Positions 1 to 11,916 of a stretch of 64,000 bases of DNA are shown here, piece by piece. Within the stretch, counting starts at the first letter, position 1; every line of letters starts with the position of its first letter. Under the pieces are notes generated by a model, which saw only the letters and a program-made list of their open reading frames with translations, did not search any database and had not been told where the DNA came from. Position numbers and translations under genes: made by a program. Source of the stretch: Linnemannia elongata (Eukaryota; Mortierellomycota; Mortierellomycetes; Mortierellales; Mortierellaceae); assembly GCA_036320915.1 (NCBI GenBank), contig JAXBDG010000009.1:310001-374000 (forward strand). Direction: 5' to 3'.

Positions 1-318
1 GAGACGATCAGGGCAAGTCATGCATACATCTGAATAAAAAGAATAGAAGGCGCCGCACATGCAGGCACGAATGAGTCCGCCGCACTTTTTCTGTCAATTT
101 GCTCCTGCCCCTTCTTCTTCTCACGGTCACCCTAGATGAAACTTAAAGCTGCGCATGCATCATCGATGCAATTGAGTCGAAAAAGAAAAAGTTAGACAAC
201 TGACGTGAACAGTGGACGCGTAACCCTAGAAACGCGTACCACAACCACCCATTGCACTGCACTAAAGTAAAAATTGAGAAAAAGAAACTCCTGATTGAAT
301 CAGGAGATGATGATCTAG
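1..318. other. No gene seen at the left edge
   Basis: I see no credible coding exon here. The last 30 bases carry the palindrome CTCCTGATTGAATCAGGAG, which belongs to the 3' flank of the adjacent minus-strand tRNA-Lys. Confidence 0.6.
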
Positions 319-391
319 CGCCCAACGTGGGGGTCGAACCCACAGCCTTCAGATTAAGAGTCTGACGCTCTACCGATTGAGCTAGCCGGGC
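319..391 (-). tRNA. tRNA-Lys (CTT), copy 1
   Basis: A 73-nt cloverleaf starting GCCCGGC and ending GTTGGGC plus discriminator G. The anticodon arm TCAGA-CTCTTAA-TCTGA places CTT at positions 34-36, giving lysine. A box (TAGCTCAATCGG) and B box (GGTTCGACC) are intact. Downstream come TAGATCATCATCTCCTGATT and its inverted copy, which form a 9-bp hairpin, although the T-run after it is less regular than in copies 2 and 3. The 5' flank carries TCACGTG about 75-80 bp upstream, as in copies 2 and 3. Confidence 0.95.
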
Positions 392-556
392 TAGAAGTTT
401 GCTGATAGTGACTGGGTTTCTGGCACAATTTTGTTTAGACGGCTTAATTAAACGTGCACGTGATTTTCTGTAAGTGCCAGTACGATATTCCGTGTGCAAT
501 TCCCTAATTGCAAGGTCTCTGAGAGGTGCCGAACATCTCTTTTTGTCTGTCAAAAA

Positions 557-712
557 GCTGTGAAGAGCAGCGACAATTGCTGTGTAGAGCCAGGTTCTGG
601 CCTGGACTGTAACTGGTAGATGGCGCCATGAAGAGCTTTGTCTGCAGTTCCTTATTTTCAAATGCCTCCTCCAGGTTGTTTGCCAGAGAAATAAAGTCGT
701 GTACAAATAAAA
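557..712 (+). repeat. Dispersed poly-A retroposon family, copy a
   Basis: The segment begins near AGAGCAGCGACAATTG, continues through a conserved GGTTCTGG/GGACTGTAACTG core and CAAATGCCTCCT, and ends with CAGAGAAATAAAGTCGTGTAC and an A-rich tail. Similar sequence occurs at 33331-33480 (plus), 11034-11200 (minus), 10770-10912 (minus) and, 5'-truncated, at 29996-30086 (plus). The 3' part has an AATAAA signal just before the tail. This copy lies head-to-head with tRNA-Lys copy 1, an arrangement also seen at copy 2. Confidence 0.75.
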
Positions 713-833
713 CCCCCATCGCACACTTCAAAGGTAGGAACCACGACAATTATAGAGAGGAAGAGTGCGTGAAAAAGTGTGTTTGTATGAGAAAGGCAAA
801 AGAAAACGAAAAGACTATGCTAACAAAAAAGGA

Positions 834-3800
834 TTATACATCCTTGGACTTGGAGACGGTATCATCATCCGCATACTGGCTAACAGAAATAGGCGGCGTC
901 GAAACTCCACCATTAGAGGCATGTCCATGACTGCCTTCATTCTCATCCGTATCTGAACGAGTCATGCCCTCCAATCCATGGCGGTGCTTCCGACTGACAC
1001 TCAGGCGGCGCGTCACCTCAGCAAAGGGCTTGTCCCGGGGCAACTCAGTCAATGCCTCGAGCTTGAACCCCTCACCGAGCTGAATCTGTCCTGATGTGAA
1101 ACTGCTTGTCCTGCTACGGTTCCTTGAGCGCGATCCATCGGCCGATGGTGTATACGCACCTCCCCAAGAATTTGCCCGGGAGCGTCCCTGAATTCCTCCG
1201 GCAGGGTTCAAGAAGAAAAACACATCGTCCGCATCCGAGTCCTCTGTACGCTCCCAATCAAAGCGGCCATCCTTGCCCAGCCACTGGCTGAGAGGTTGAG
1301 CAGCAGTATTGAAGATAGTTTGAGCAAGGTTGGTTCCTGAAGCTGAGCGGCTGGGGCGGTCATTGGGCTTGGGGTCTAGGATACGGGTTGAATCGAAGTC
1401 GGGATAGATTTCTGGGGCCAGCTCGTTGATCAGGTCGGTGATGGTTCTCTGGAGTTCAGAACGGGCCCTGCGAAGCTCGTTGATGGTGTTCTCTTCACCG
1501 GGGATGATGGACAAGAACAAGGGGCGGATCGACTTGAAGATGTCAATTCCAACCTCACCGAAGCGGATACTGGCATAGGTGACAAAGGGGATAAGAGCCC
1601 AGGCAGCCCAGGCAATCAAAAGACGAGACTTGAAGGCCAGGTCGAATCGACCGCAATAAATAAAGACCATCACTGAGTACGAAAAGTAGAGCACAGGCAT
1701 CAATCCTAATGCGACCAACAGCTTCCATGTAGCCAACACATCCCTTCCTGCAATCTTGACGGTCGAAGCGGCCAACGCCTCTATTAATCATGCCACAAGA
1801 TAATTGAAAGAGAAACATGTTAGTGTCCTGTTATTTGATGACGGTGGTCGACAGCGAGTAAGATCGAATTCTATAAACGTACCCTTGGCTTTCTTGTTAC
1901 TAATGACGCGGGCGACAATGGCGACAGGGAGGTTCATAAGAGTTCTATTGTTTGAAGAGGAATGGTGTTCAAAGGTCAGTGTCATCTGACAAAAGCAATT
2001 GGACTTGCTTGCACTATGTTAAGACGTCCGTAACTTACCCAGGAAGGGCCAGGCAACTCAAAAAGATCATTTGGACGAGTCTGGAGATGAGCATTCCGAT
2101 GGCGTGTCTTCGGGTGGTGCGAATATTGACTTGGTGATCGCGGAGTCCATGGTAACGAAGTTGAGTGTTGTAGTGCATGACCTTGTCCTTGGCCTCGATA
2201 ACTTTCGGGTTGTCCTTGAAGTGCATATATCCAGCAACGAAACGACGGTTCAACTCGACAACCTGAGAGATCTGGAGCTTGCGGTGGGTGGGTTTGTACA
2301 AACGACGGGCAGCTTGGATAACCTGTCAGGCGGGAGTAAATGAAAAAAGGCGGACGTTAATATTTGTTATCCGCGGGCACAGTACTTCATATTCCTGATT
2401 ACTGACAGATGATGGACGTACCATAAGAGTTTCATAGTCGGGAGCATTGAGAGTGACTCCACGTAGAGCCTCGTAGATAGTGTCAAGGAGCTTTCCACAG
2501 GCCTCACGCTTTTCGGCGCCCCCTCTCTTGTACATCTCAACCAACTCTGGGGGAACAGTCAAAGGTTCGCCAAACTCGACAACGGCGCGCGAGCGGAAAC
2601 GGTGGGGGTGGAAGTAGTTCAATCCGCAGGTAACAATCTTAAGATCCAATGAAGGGTTGGCGGCCAGCGCTCCCAAAGCCATAATCGTCACACCAGCTAA
2701 TATGAAAGAAAGAGCAAACGAGTACGTCAGAGAACAAGTCAATTGGCTAGGAATTGCATTGAAGCAATGGTAAAAGGCAAGAAGGCAGGGCTGTGGTAGA
2801 GGACGTACCTTTCAAGGGCAACATTTCAGCACGGTCGTGGGAACCTCCTTCAGGGAAAATACCCACGCAGTGTCCGGCGTTCAGGCGTTCAAATACGGTC
2901 TTGTAGACGTTAGACTGGTCCATGTGGGGGAGGCACTTGTACTTGGAACCCTCTGGGCTGGTTAACAACTCGAGTGCCTTGAGGTCCTTGAATTCCTTCT
3001 TGACAATCAACTCGGTATCGGAGATAATCTCAACAACAGCAGAGCTACCGACATCCTTTGGCAGGGAGATCTGGTCGCCGACAAACAGTTCCTTTGTGAA
3101 TTTAGTGCCCAGTCCAGTGACGCGGAGTGGGTCGCCATAACGATCCTGCAGCTTGATTGTTCCAGAGCCGGCTTTGGCGAGATCCTGAGGGCGTTCGACG
3201 GGGACTAGAATACACCCACCACGGGAAAGAGAGCAAGCAAGGGGAAAAAAAAGATTCAATGACGTTGAGCGGGGGAGGTTTCTGACATAAGTTATGCTGT
3301 TCTTGTTGGCTGAAGTTAACAAGACACTATTATGACTTACTGGCATTCATTGAGCGGGCCATGGCTCCGATCCAGCGTCTATCCATGGACTTTTTGGCAG
3401 CAAGGAACGAGACCCTGCGACCGCACTCGCGCATCAGCACAAGAGGGTCAACAAACTAGTTCATTCATAGAAAGAAAAGGAACGATCAGCTTGTTGATTC
3501 CTTTTTCTTCCGTCATTCATTCCTGTTTGAAGATCAGTTTTCTTGCAGTCCTTGTTTTCTTTCTTCCTTCGTCGGGTTGTCCACTGGTGTGTCTTTTTGT
3601 TGCTTTCTTGGCTGGCTTTCCTCCGTGTCCTCTTCCTTATCCTGTGTCCTGTGTCCTCGTGGTCGCGGTCTAAAACACGAAAAAAAAAAGATAAGGGAAA
3701 ATATTTTCTTGTTCTTGACTTCAAGTCATTACCTGGTTGGCATGAGGGGCGGCAACAAAGATGACGGGACCCTTTTGGGGGATCTTGTGTGCACCTCGGG

Positions 3801-3876
3801 GACGGATCTCTCTGAAGAAGATGTCAAGGAGGATGGTGAAGAAGAAGGAGACAAAGTCATATATCTGGAGACCCAT
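834..3876 (-). CDS. GPT2: Glycerol-3-phosphate acyltransferase (Gpt2/Sct1 type)
   Basis: Predicted to transfer a fatty acyl group to glycerol-3-phosphate (or dihydroxyacetone phosphate) at the ER, the first step of phospholipid and triacylglycerol synthesis. Seven exons join in phase: 3733-3876, 3341-3455, 2809-3204, 2422-2696, 2039-2322, 1883-1944 and 834-1780, giving 740 aa, close to yeast Gpt2/Sct1. Acyltransferase motif I is PHANQFVD (His45, Asp51), and motif III is FPEGGSHDR at about 203-211. An N-terminal hydrophobic segment (residues 8-22) and two C-terminal membrane segments after LPGTLMNLPVAIVARV match the family. The C-terminal tail is Ser/Arg-rich and probably regulatory (inference). 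Start chosen: the ATG of MGLQIYDF, preceded by what looks like a 5'-UTR intron acceptor. A Gat-type paralogue cannot be excluded. Confidence 0.93.
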
Positions 3877-6459
3877 GACTGTGTATATTGCGCCCTGTCT
3901 GTCGAGGCAGGAGGTTAACTGTGGGAATAAAGAGTAGGTTAGAGGTGGAGTTCAAGGAGAAAGAAGAAAGGAAGGTATGCTAACAGGGTGGGGTCATGGA
4001 CGCAGGCTGGGAGCTGTCGATGGTTGGATGGTGGTGGCGGCGGTGAGGAAGGGAGGAGAAAGGGAGGAGGGAGGGAAGAAGTAGAGAGTAACGAGACGAA
4101 AAGTGAAAGAGAAGAAAAAGAGGAGTGGTGATTCGAGCGAAAAGGGGTGAAAGAAATAAAGTGGGGACAGGCAGGCCTTGTCTTTTTATTTCAAAGGCAA
4201 AAAAAGGCAAGTGGGCCAACAGACTCCCAGCTTCCTTACACTCACGCGCTTGCTTGTCTTCCTTTTGCTCTCTTCTCTTCTCATGGACAACCGGAGTTGG
4301 CATGTTTCGTGCTGTTGTTATCTCGTTCTCTTTTTCTCTCGTTATTATTATCATTTTACTCCATTCAATATTTACTTTGCTATGTCTATCATTCATGTTC
4401 ATACCATGCTCGATTACTCTCTCTTTTGTTTGTTCAATTGCATTTATTATTTATTTCATACTCGGTCTCTCATGTGTGCTCACTCCATCATTGTGCATTG
4501 CACAATATGAATATGAACCCTTCTTTGTTTGTTATCTCTCTTTCCCCATGGGTCAAGTTCTTTTTATTTTGCTTCTTCTTTCAGTCTCTTCTTCGTCCTC
4601 TTCCCATCCTCGTTCTCCCGCATGATGACATCCTCCTAGCAACCATCGACAAAAAAGAATGAGAAAGAGTGAGACCCACAATAGAGATGACATTTTAGTT
4701 TTCTGTTTTTTATTTGTTTTCTTTCTCCGCGTCTCACTGGCGTTAAATCGCTTTCTGTGTGAATTAACTTGTGGATCAGGCTGATGTCTCTTCGAATGTC
4801 ATCATGAGCATACGGCTACGGAGGAGTGTGACTAGAAAAGCTGTAAGGCTGAACAGTGGGGGTTCATAATAACTGCAGACAATCATTGTCCATGCATTCC
4901 AAGAGAGAAAGCGATCGTCTTTTGATGAACGAACGTGAGGTGGTTGAACAGAGCCAATACACAGCATGAGCGACACCTTTGACCGAAAAGACGCAATGGA
5001 GAGGTTCCATATGTAGAAGAGCCGGCACCCGACCATGAGGTTTATGTGTGTGTCTATTATCACATGTGCTGTGGATGGATCTGAACTGAGGGAATGGTCG
5101 GAACCAAAATTAGGCCTTTTCTTTTCACTTTCTCACATTCATCTCATATGAGCACATCCACTGGAGAAGATATTGCCCTATCGGCGAACAGGCCACCCTC
5201 TCTCCGACGCTTGCTGACAACGCACAAAAAAAAGGCAATAACCACGACAGCGCATAAAAAACAAAGAACGCATCGATCCTCATTTTTCTAATCTGAGCCT
5301 GTTATCAAACAACTTCGAAACTCAAATTAAAATAGACATAGAGTGAGGACATGGCATGTGTAAAGAAGAAAAAACAGGGAAGGCAAGGGTAGAGGAGGAG
5401 ATTGTGCTCAGCGTGTGTATGTGTCTGTTTGATTGCATTTTCTCGATCGCGCACATTATCGTTCTTCACCCACATCCAACCATGATGAACGGCTGAGCGA
5501 TGAAGGAATAGCACATGTCCGTACCAGTGGGGAGTCGGCAATTGTTCCTTCCGAGACACAGAAACCCAGACCTGTCTGTAGTCTGTGGCACAAAGGCGAG
5601 AAAGAGAAAGAGGGACAAAAAGCCTCATTCATTGTTCAAGAAAGAGTATAACCATTGAGATCGAGTTTGGCTTAGAAAGACGACACATGGACTCACATGG
5701 ATGATTGGATATATTAATTGGTTCAAATCGATCCGATCGTATTCCTTTGGAGGATAACGCACACACATACACACACACACACTATACATCTTTCCTCAAC
5801 GGCGCCTTCGACGGAAAATAATCAAAACGTAGGAGCAAGCGGCAAAGTAGCCTTTGACCAAAAAAATGACCCTTCACCATCATTCCCCTCTTTCCCCTCG
5901 TTTTATCTGTTTTTTCCTCTTTGGGTCACGATCATAAATTAATTGTAAGAAGCGCACAGCCCTATGACGAACCCTTTCTTCTGTTACTTTGACAATCTAG
6001 CTCGATAGTAGGATGGCAGAAGTAGTCATGTTCTATTTTACTCTGACATCGAAACGAGAGTCAACTCCTTGGCCACAGGTAGAAGAATAAGAAGAGGAAG
6101 AAGAAATAAAAAGACATACACGGGTGTAAGGCTGAAGAAGGCGAAGCGAGATGATCCACATTGACAATTTAGGTCTAATCATGAGTTCGTTTCATGTCGC
6201 GTGTAGGCTAACTCACAGACAAGGAGATAAATAATAAAGGGTCTGAAAGGAAACCAGTGCGATCAACTAGGAAACTCAAGGAGGATGTAATCCAAGGAAA
6301 GGAGGCCACGGAACCATGAGGAGAAAAAATGAAAAAAAGCACGGAGGTCGTTATCTTTGTTGTTCTATCTTGACATAAGGTAGAGATGCTATCGTAGGTC
6401 CTTGCAAAGGGTGAGAGAAAGAGTGAAAGCTGGTGAGCAAGGGGAACTTTTACCAACTC

Positions 6460-6491
<32 letters not shown>

Positions 6492-7503
6492 GAGCGACAT
6501 CCATACGGAGGGCAGTCGGGCAAGCGAAAAGGCCAATGTTGTTGTTGTTGTGAAGAAGTGGAATGCCAATTGACACTGGTAACAACAACAAGCTCTTATT
6601 TTTTGCCACTCTTTTTTTTCTCTTTTCATAGAACGACGACTCGATAGCAAATAGAAGCCTATGCGTATCATCATAAGCATCATCATAAGCATCATAATAC
6701 AGGTACCAGAGATGGATCAGCGGCACCCAGCAATTGGTTTACGTGTGAATAAAATACTTCTTCGCGGTGCGTGGTGGTGATGGATCTGATGGCTCAGCTC
6801 AAATGGACTTCCTTGCACACAACATGGAAGCCGAAGTAAAAAGACAAAGTCCGGAGCCCCAAGAAGGGTCCACGGCTCTACTTCCCTTGGGCTGACTGAC
6901 TGGCTGACATACTGCCTGGATCAGTCCATCTCTCTCACCTTTGTTTGTCACGGTGTATGCCTCTTTCCTCGTCTTCCTTTCTTCCTTTCACTCGTTCTCC
7001 TTCATCTCTCTCTCTCTCTCTCCCATCCCTCTTTCCTTTTCCTTGCACCCCTCCCTCGCTCTTTTTCTCTTTTTCTTCCTACCCTCTTCTTTTTCCTCTT
7101 TCTCTTTCTTCCTCCTCCTCCTCCTTGCTCCCACTGCGCCTGTCATTTCTGGGATACCTTCCTTTTATCATTTGTCCCATTACCACCACTCGCTCAAATA
7201 CATCCCCAGCATTTGCATTCTTTGCATTTTTTTTCATTTTGCATTCGACTACATGCCTCTACTCAGGCACGGACCATAGAGCACATTCAATTACATACAC
7301 CCCTCTTCTTTCCATACTCACTCACTCACTTTTCAACCTGAGCAATACTCTTTCCTATCAACAAGCAAACCATACAACAACAACAACAACAACAACAACA
7401 ACTATATACAGCGACAAACCCGCACCTATTGGACCTATTGGATACAGAGACACATACATCCTATCGACCTCAACTTCAACCAAACGCATACACCAACCCA
7501 GTC
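3877..7503. other. Long intergenic region between divergent genes
   Basis: No convincing exon on either strand. Purine-rich DNA at about 4030-4130 (pyrimidine-rich on the minus strand) is the probable leader of the GPAT gene. Strongly CT-rich DNA at about 6950-7130 and a CAA microsatellite at about 7375-7402 precede the plus-strand gene at 7504. A 28-base A-run lies at about 6461-6488 and an ATC/TAAGC microsatellite near 6665-6705. Open frames here are low-complexity by-products. Confidence 0.65.
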
Positions 7504-10172
7504 ATGGCCGTGAGTCGGACATGGTTCCTCAAAGGCTCACTTTGGATCCAAGCAGTAAGTGGCTCATACACATCCAGGATCATGGACCCTTTTTGGAACG
7601 ATCGATCAATCAAGTGGCGCTTCCTTCTCGTTGTCAGCCCATTCCAACAAGCCTGAAAAAAAACTCTAACCCGTCCCCGCCGCTCCCCTCTCTTCCGTTT
7701 TCTTTCCGCTCTTTTGATCATCGGATATGTTTGATATATTAGGTGTTCCTACTAGTCTTGACCTCGATACTGGCAGACACGAATGCATGGATAGGCGCCA
7801 TCCTGACGGGAGTGGGGCTTGTCTTTGTTGTCATCGGGATCATAGCCGCACACAAGCGGCGCATCGGCTACCTCTACTTCGTAAGAAGCAAGAGACAAAA
7901 CAACAACTATGATCGATGCATTCGTATGCATGCAGACATACATACTCATTCCTCTTTCTCTCTCCTCTCTCCATCCAAATAGTACGCGACACTCATTGGT
8001 CTGTGGCAGATTTTGGCTCTCACCCACATCCTCATCATCTGTGGTCTGATCGCCCTCCCCCTCAACAAAATCGACCCTGCCTTCATTGTCGGGCAAAAGA
8101 TTGTTGGGAATCCATCCAGCCCATTCAAGATCGCCATCCCGGTCCTCTACGGACTTCAATGGAGCGCTTGGTGTGTCATCCTCGTTTGCATGGTCTCCCT
8201 TCGTCTGGAAACAATCGACCCAACCCTGGGATTTGAAATCCAGGACCCTAAACACCAGCGACACTCTCTCGATACCAGGAGCAACCATGCATCATCGTCC
8301 TACCCCAATATCAATGGAAGCAGCAATAGCAGCAGCAGTAACGGCAACAACCAGAGGATGAACCAGCACCTGTTCAACTTCCGTCAATCCGTCATTGCGC
8401 CGATCGGAGGGGCGTCGTCTCCGGCGTCATCCAACTCGAGGTCCTCGGGGAGTGGAGGCGCTGGTATAGATGGGCACTCGGTCACGAGGATGTATAAGGG
8501 CAAGGATACTTTGGACAAAGGGCGATATGGAAGTGATATTGACACGCCACAGGCGCCAGAGAGGTCATGGGTTGGGATGGAGAGGAGAGCTAGTTCCGAC
8601 AGCAATGCTATTTTTATTCCCAACGACCCTCGGATATCGCAGGTGGTTGTCACCTTCAAGGATGATGGTCAGGATACCCAGCAGGAGCATACTTCTCGAT
8701 CGATGCTTGCCTCAGCACCCTCGTCCAAGCAGCAGATTCCTGAGGCGACGACTATCTACATTACCAACCACCACTATGGCCAGAGCAGTAATACCGGTGG
8801 TAGTAAGGCCGTGGTGCATGATGGTCAGCCGGGGAGCAGTCAGTCAGCCGCAGCAGCAGCAGCAGCACCAAGAGGATTGGAAGCGGCAGCAAGCAGGAGT
8901 GATGCCTATGTTCTCAACTTTTCAGCATCGGGCGAGTCTTTGTCTGAAATGATCTTCAAATCAACTCAGGATCAAATTGCTCTTCCTATGGCTCCACTAC
9001 CAACCGCCAAACCAGTCATGACAGCATCTCCTCCTTCGACTGGACCAGTGCCACTACCATCCCAACTGCCTCCAACAGCCACAAAAGAGGTGGCTGAATC
9101 CCATCCTAGTATTGACGACGGCACATCCAACCCGGCCAGGATCCGAGGCACTGGCACCAAAGTGTCTTTGACCTTGTCCTCTGATTCATCCTCATCTGAA
9201 CTGTCGGCCCTGTCGAACGCATCGTCGAGTGACAGTGATGATATGCTGGAGTTTGTACCCATCAACACCACTACAGGCACTCAAATCAAAACTCAGCAAG
9301 AAGGAAGATCTCTCCCACCACATCATGGACCTGAGGGAGTTGTCGCAGGGCTGGCCATGACCTCTGTCGATCCACTCCACATCATCCCCAAGAACCAGGC
9401 CCAACAACGTACTCCTGTAGCCTCGGAGTCAAAATCTTTGGGTGACCCTGAAATGGAATCACAGCAGTATGCATCGTCGCACGGTCCACCTGGAGGAGAT
9501 GAGTACTCGCCTCAGGCTCAGCCCAACTCTTCGGATTCTTCTCATTCCCTTTCATCACTCTCTTCAACATCCACACGATCCAGGAACGACGATCGGTCAG
9601 AGCGTGGGCAATTCTTTGGTACAACTGACACGAAGCCTGCTCTTACTCCTTCATCCTCACCAGCATCTTCTCAACAACCAGCATCTACTTCAACGTCAGC
9701 ACAAGCACCGTCACCATTTAATTATACCCCAGCACCATTTAAACCCTTCCCTGCAGGCACAGAATCCGTCTCTGTCACACCAACGACTGCGACAGCTACA
9801 TCATCATCAGCAGCAGCAGCAGGAGTCTCACGAGCAAAATCTCATCGTGTTTCTCTACCCCTTCAATACTGGCGCAACCGAACTTCACAACCCACCAGTC
9901 TCCCTCCATCGTCATCCTCTTCCTCTCACTCCTCTCACTCCACTAACAACTTTTCACCTACTTCAAACTCCCCTGTATCTCCACCACAATCCTTCACTCA
10001 AAACTACCTCACCAACCCCTTCATTTCCAAAAAGAAAAAGTTCCAAATCCCAACCATCATCATCCATGCAGATGACGAAGACGGTGAGCCCCCAAGGGTC
10101 CTCTCCCCACAGGACATCGAATACCTCACCACCATGCCCCCCGTACCCCTTCGACCCTTGATTCAGCCTTAG
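7504..10172 (+). CDS. Tetraspan membrane protein with long Ser-rich tail
   Basis: Family not recognised. Exons 7504-7554, 7743-7880 and 7983-10172 join in phase (donors gtaag, acceptors tag) to give 792 aa. Residues 1 to about 140 contain four hydrophobic segments: around SLWIQAVFLLVLTSILAD, AWIGAILTGVGLVFVVIGII, LIGLWQILALTHILIICGLI and VLYGLQWSAWCVILVCMV. The remaining 650 or so residues are disordered-looking and rich in Ser, Pro, Gln and Thr, ending with a short basic-acidic segment (SKKKKFQIPTIIIHADDEDG) that looks conserved. A small fungal membrane sensor or scaffold with a cytoplasmic tail is possible, but that is inference. The leader is CT-rich and carries a CAA repeat. The frame continues beyond the TAG at 10170-10172 (next entry). 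Confidence 0.75.
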
Positions 10173-10649
10173 GATGAGATCCAAGAGGACGAGGATGGAG
10201 TGTATGATGATGGGTATGATGACTATGACGATTATCCGCATCCTCACCATCAAGAGCCTCTCCACTACCAGCAACAACACCAACAGTACCAGCAGCAACA
10301 GTTTCCAGTCGCCTCGGGTGCTATGTCCTACGATGATGAGGATTTGGACGTCGACGATGACGAAAATGAGGAATACAACGAGCGGGAGGAGGAGTTGATG
10401 GGTATGAGGAGTAGAATCGACGAGGCCCATCAGCAAAGGATTCTACTGCAGCAACAACAACAACAGCACCAACTACGTCGACAGTCTCAAAAGCAGGATC
10501 TCCACAATGTACGGGCAATGCAGTTCGACTTGTCCAAGAACGGAGGAGGAGGAGGAGATATTGAGTTAGAGGATGACCCATATGCCTTGGATGTTCCCAT
10601 CGATTTGAGAATTGATCGTGCTGACCTTGAGGGACTGGAGAGAAGGTGA
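10173..10649 (+). other. In-frame coding-like extension after a TAG stop
   Basis: Directly after the TAG at 10170-10172 the same frame stays open for 158 codons to a TGA at 10647-10649. Its composition is protein-like and continues the style of the upstream tail: acidic DDDENEEYNEREEE, polyQ tracts and a C-terminal LDVPIDLRIDRADLEGLERR. It could be reached by readthrough, by an unrecognised intron removing the TAG, or be former coding sequence lost to a recent nonsense change. In-frame GT...AG options ending at 10172 start at 9975, 10098 or 10143; none has a strong donor, and the last is only 30 nt. Confidence 0.5.
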
Positions 10650-10769
10650 TGGGAGGGCGTGTAACCAAAAAATAATAATAATAAAATAACATAGAACAAG
10701 GCGAGAAACGCGTATGCCTTGTTTCTTCTTACTTTCCACGGACAAAGTACTTTTTGACAGACATTTTCT

Positions 10770-10912
10770 TATTTTTTCTATTTATTTGAAAAACATAAAG
10801 GAGGTATATGAGAGTAAGAGGGACTAAGGTCCAAACTCCTTGGTGCGCCAATCCATCAGTTACAGTCCGGTCCGAAGCTTGGTTCTGCATAACAACTGCC
10901 GTTGCTCTTTAA
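10770..10912 (-). repeat. Poly-A retroposon family, diverged copy c
   Basis: On the minus strand the segment runs from AAAGAGCAACGGCAGTTG through a GGACTGTAACTGATGG core to a CATATACCTCC-like 3' part, matching copies at 557-712 and 11034-11200 with more divergence. It sits 120 bp from copy b in the same orientation. Confidence 0.55.
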
Positions 10913-11033
10913 AGCTCAAGCGAAAGACAAAAACAAGATTAGCTGCGAATAAAGGGAATACTTTATATACCCTTCATCACTGCGAACCCCCTCCTTCCCA
11001 CAAACTCTTCAATAACTTTGACGCGAACAGGAA

Positions 11034-11200
11034 TTTTTTTTTTTTTTTTTTTTTTTTTTTTGTACACAATTTTATTTCTTTGACAAACAGAGCAAAGGAG
11101 GCATTTGGAAGTAGAGGGGACTACAGACCAAACTCTTCAGTGAACCATCCGTCAGTCACAGTCCGGTCCGGGACCTGGCTCTGCGCAACAATTGTCGCTA
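11034..11200 (-). repeat. Poly-A retroposon family, copy b (28-base A tail)
   Basis: On the plus strand this appears as a T-run at 11034-11061 followed by TGTACACAATTTTATTTC, CAAAGGAGGCATTTGG, CAGTCACAGTCCGGTCC and CAACAATTGTCGCT, the reverse complement of the family. The AATAAA-like signal precedes the tail in the element's own orientation. It lies immediately upstream of, and divergent from, tRNA-Lys copy 2. Confidence 0.75.
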
Positions 11201-11328
11201 TAAAAAACCCCCTCAGCTGGCGCGAGGCCTCTTGCATTTAGGGAATATCACGTGCTGGTATCAAGTCGAAATTGAGCTGCCGAAACAAAATTGTGCCAGA
11301 AACTCAGTCACCATCAGCAAAGCATCCA

Positions 11329-11401
11329 GCCCGGCTAGCTCAATCGGTAGAGCGTCAGACTCTTAATCTGAAGGCTGTGGGTTCGACCCCCACGTTGGGC
11401 G
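11329..11401 (+). tRNA. tRNA-Lys (CTT), copy 2
   Basis: 73 nt, identical in sequence to the other three tRNA-Lys copies as far as I can read. Acceptor GCCCGGC/GTTGGGC with discriminator G; anticodon loop CTCTTAA. The 5' flank carries CACGTGCTGG about 80 bp upstream. The 3' flank has the CTCCTGATTCAATCAGGAG hairpin followed by a T-run, a plausible Pol III stop. The flanks are almost identical to copy 3 for about 225 bp (five differences counted). Confidence 0.95.
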
Positions 11402-11512
11402 CTAGATCATCATCTCCTGATTCAATCAGGAGTTCCTTTTTTGCAACTTGAGTGGAATGCGTCGAGTAAACGAACGCTGGAACGAAGGGATTACGTCGAT
11501 AGGGTTAACCTA

Positions 11513-11916
11513 TTTGACAACCCGGGTTGCTCGAATTATTCAACAACTTCGTACTAAGTCCATGTAACTCACTTTTTTGTTTTCAAGACGAAAACGTGGA
11601 CAGGAGAGGCCAAACTCATGGAGACAGCTTGCTTCCCTTCGCGCTCCCTCGGAGCATCATTTGCGCACCCTCAGAGTAGATCATTAAAGCGTTTTGGCTG
11701 ATATTATCACTTTTTAGCTACTGACAAGCCGTGGTGATGACGATATGGGACACGAACTCCATGAATTGAACCACAGGAAGCAGGGCAACGAATTCAACAC
11801 ATTAGTAACGAGCTTGTGATATTGCAACAATATGCTGTGTAAAAAAAGCAAAAAGGTGAGTTGCGTGGACTAAGTACGGGGGCTGTCGAATAATTCGAGC
11901 AACCCGGGCTGCCAAG
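11513..11916. mobile_element. 404-bp MITE-like element with TIRs and TA duplication
   Basis: Terminal inverted repeats of about 70 bp bound the element. The left end starts TTTGACAACCCGGGTTGC and the inverted right end reads CTTGGCAGCCCGGGTTGC; both continue CTCGAATTATTC and then ACTAAGTCCA/ACTTAGTCCA, ending in runs of T with AACTCAC. TA dinucleotides flank both ends (11511-11512 and 11917-11918), as expected for Tc1/mariner-like targeting. The interior has no credible open frame, so it is non-autonomous. Confidence 0.85.

Noticed and set aside
6945..7742. 265-codon plus-strand frame rich in Ser/Leu/Phe/Pro
   Set aside because: It arises from CT-rich leader DNA and overlaps the first exon and intron of the tetraspan gene in another frame.
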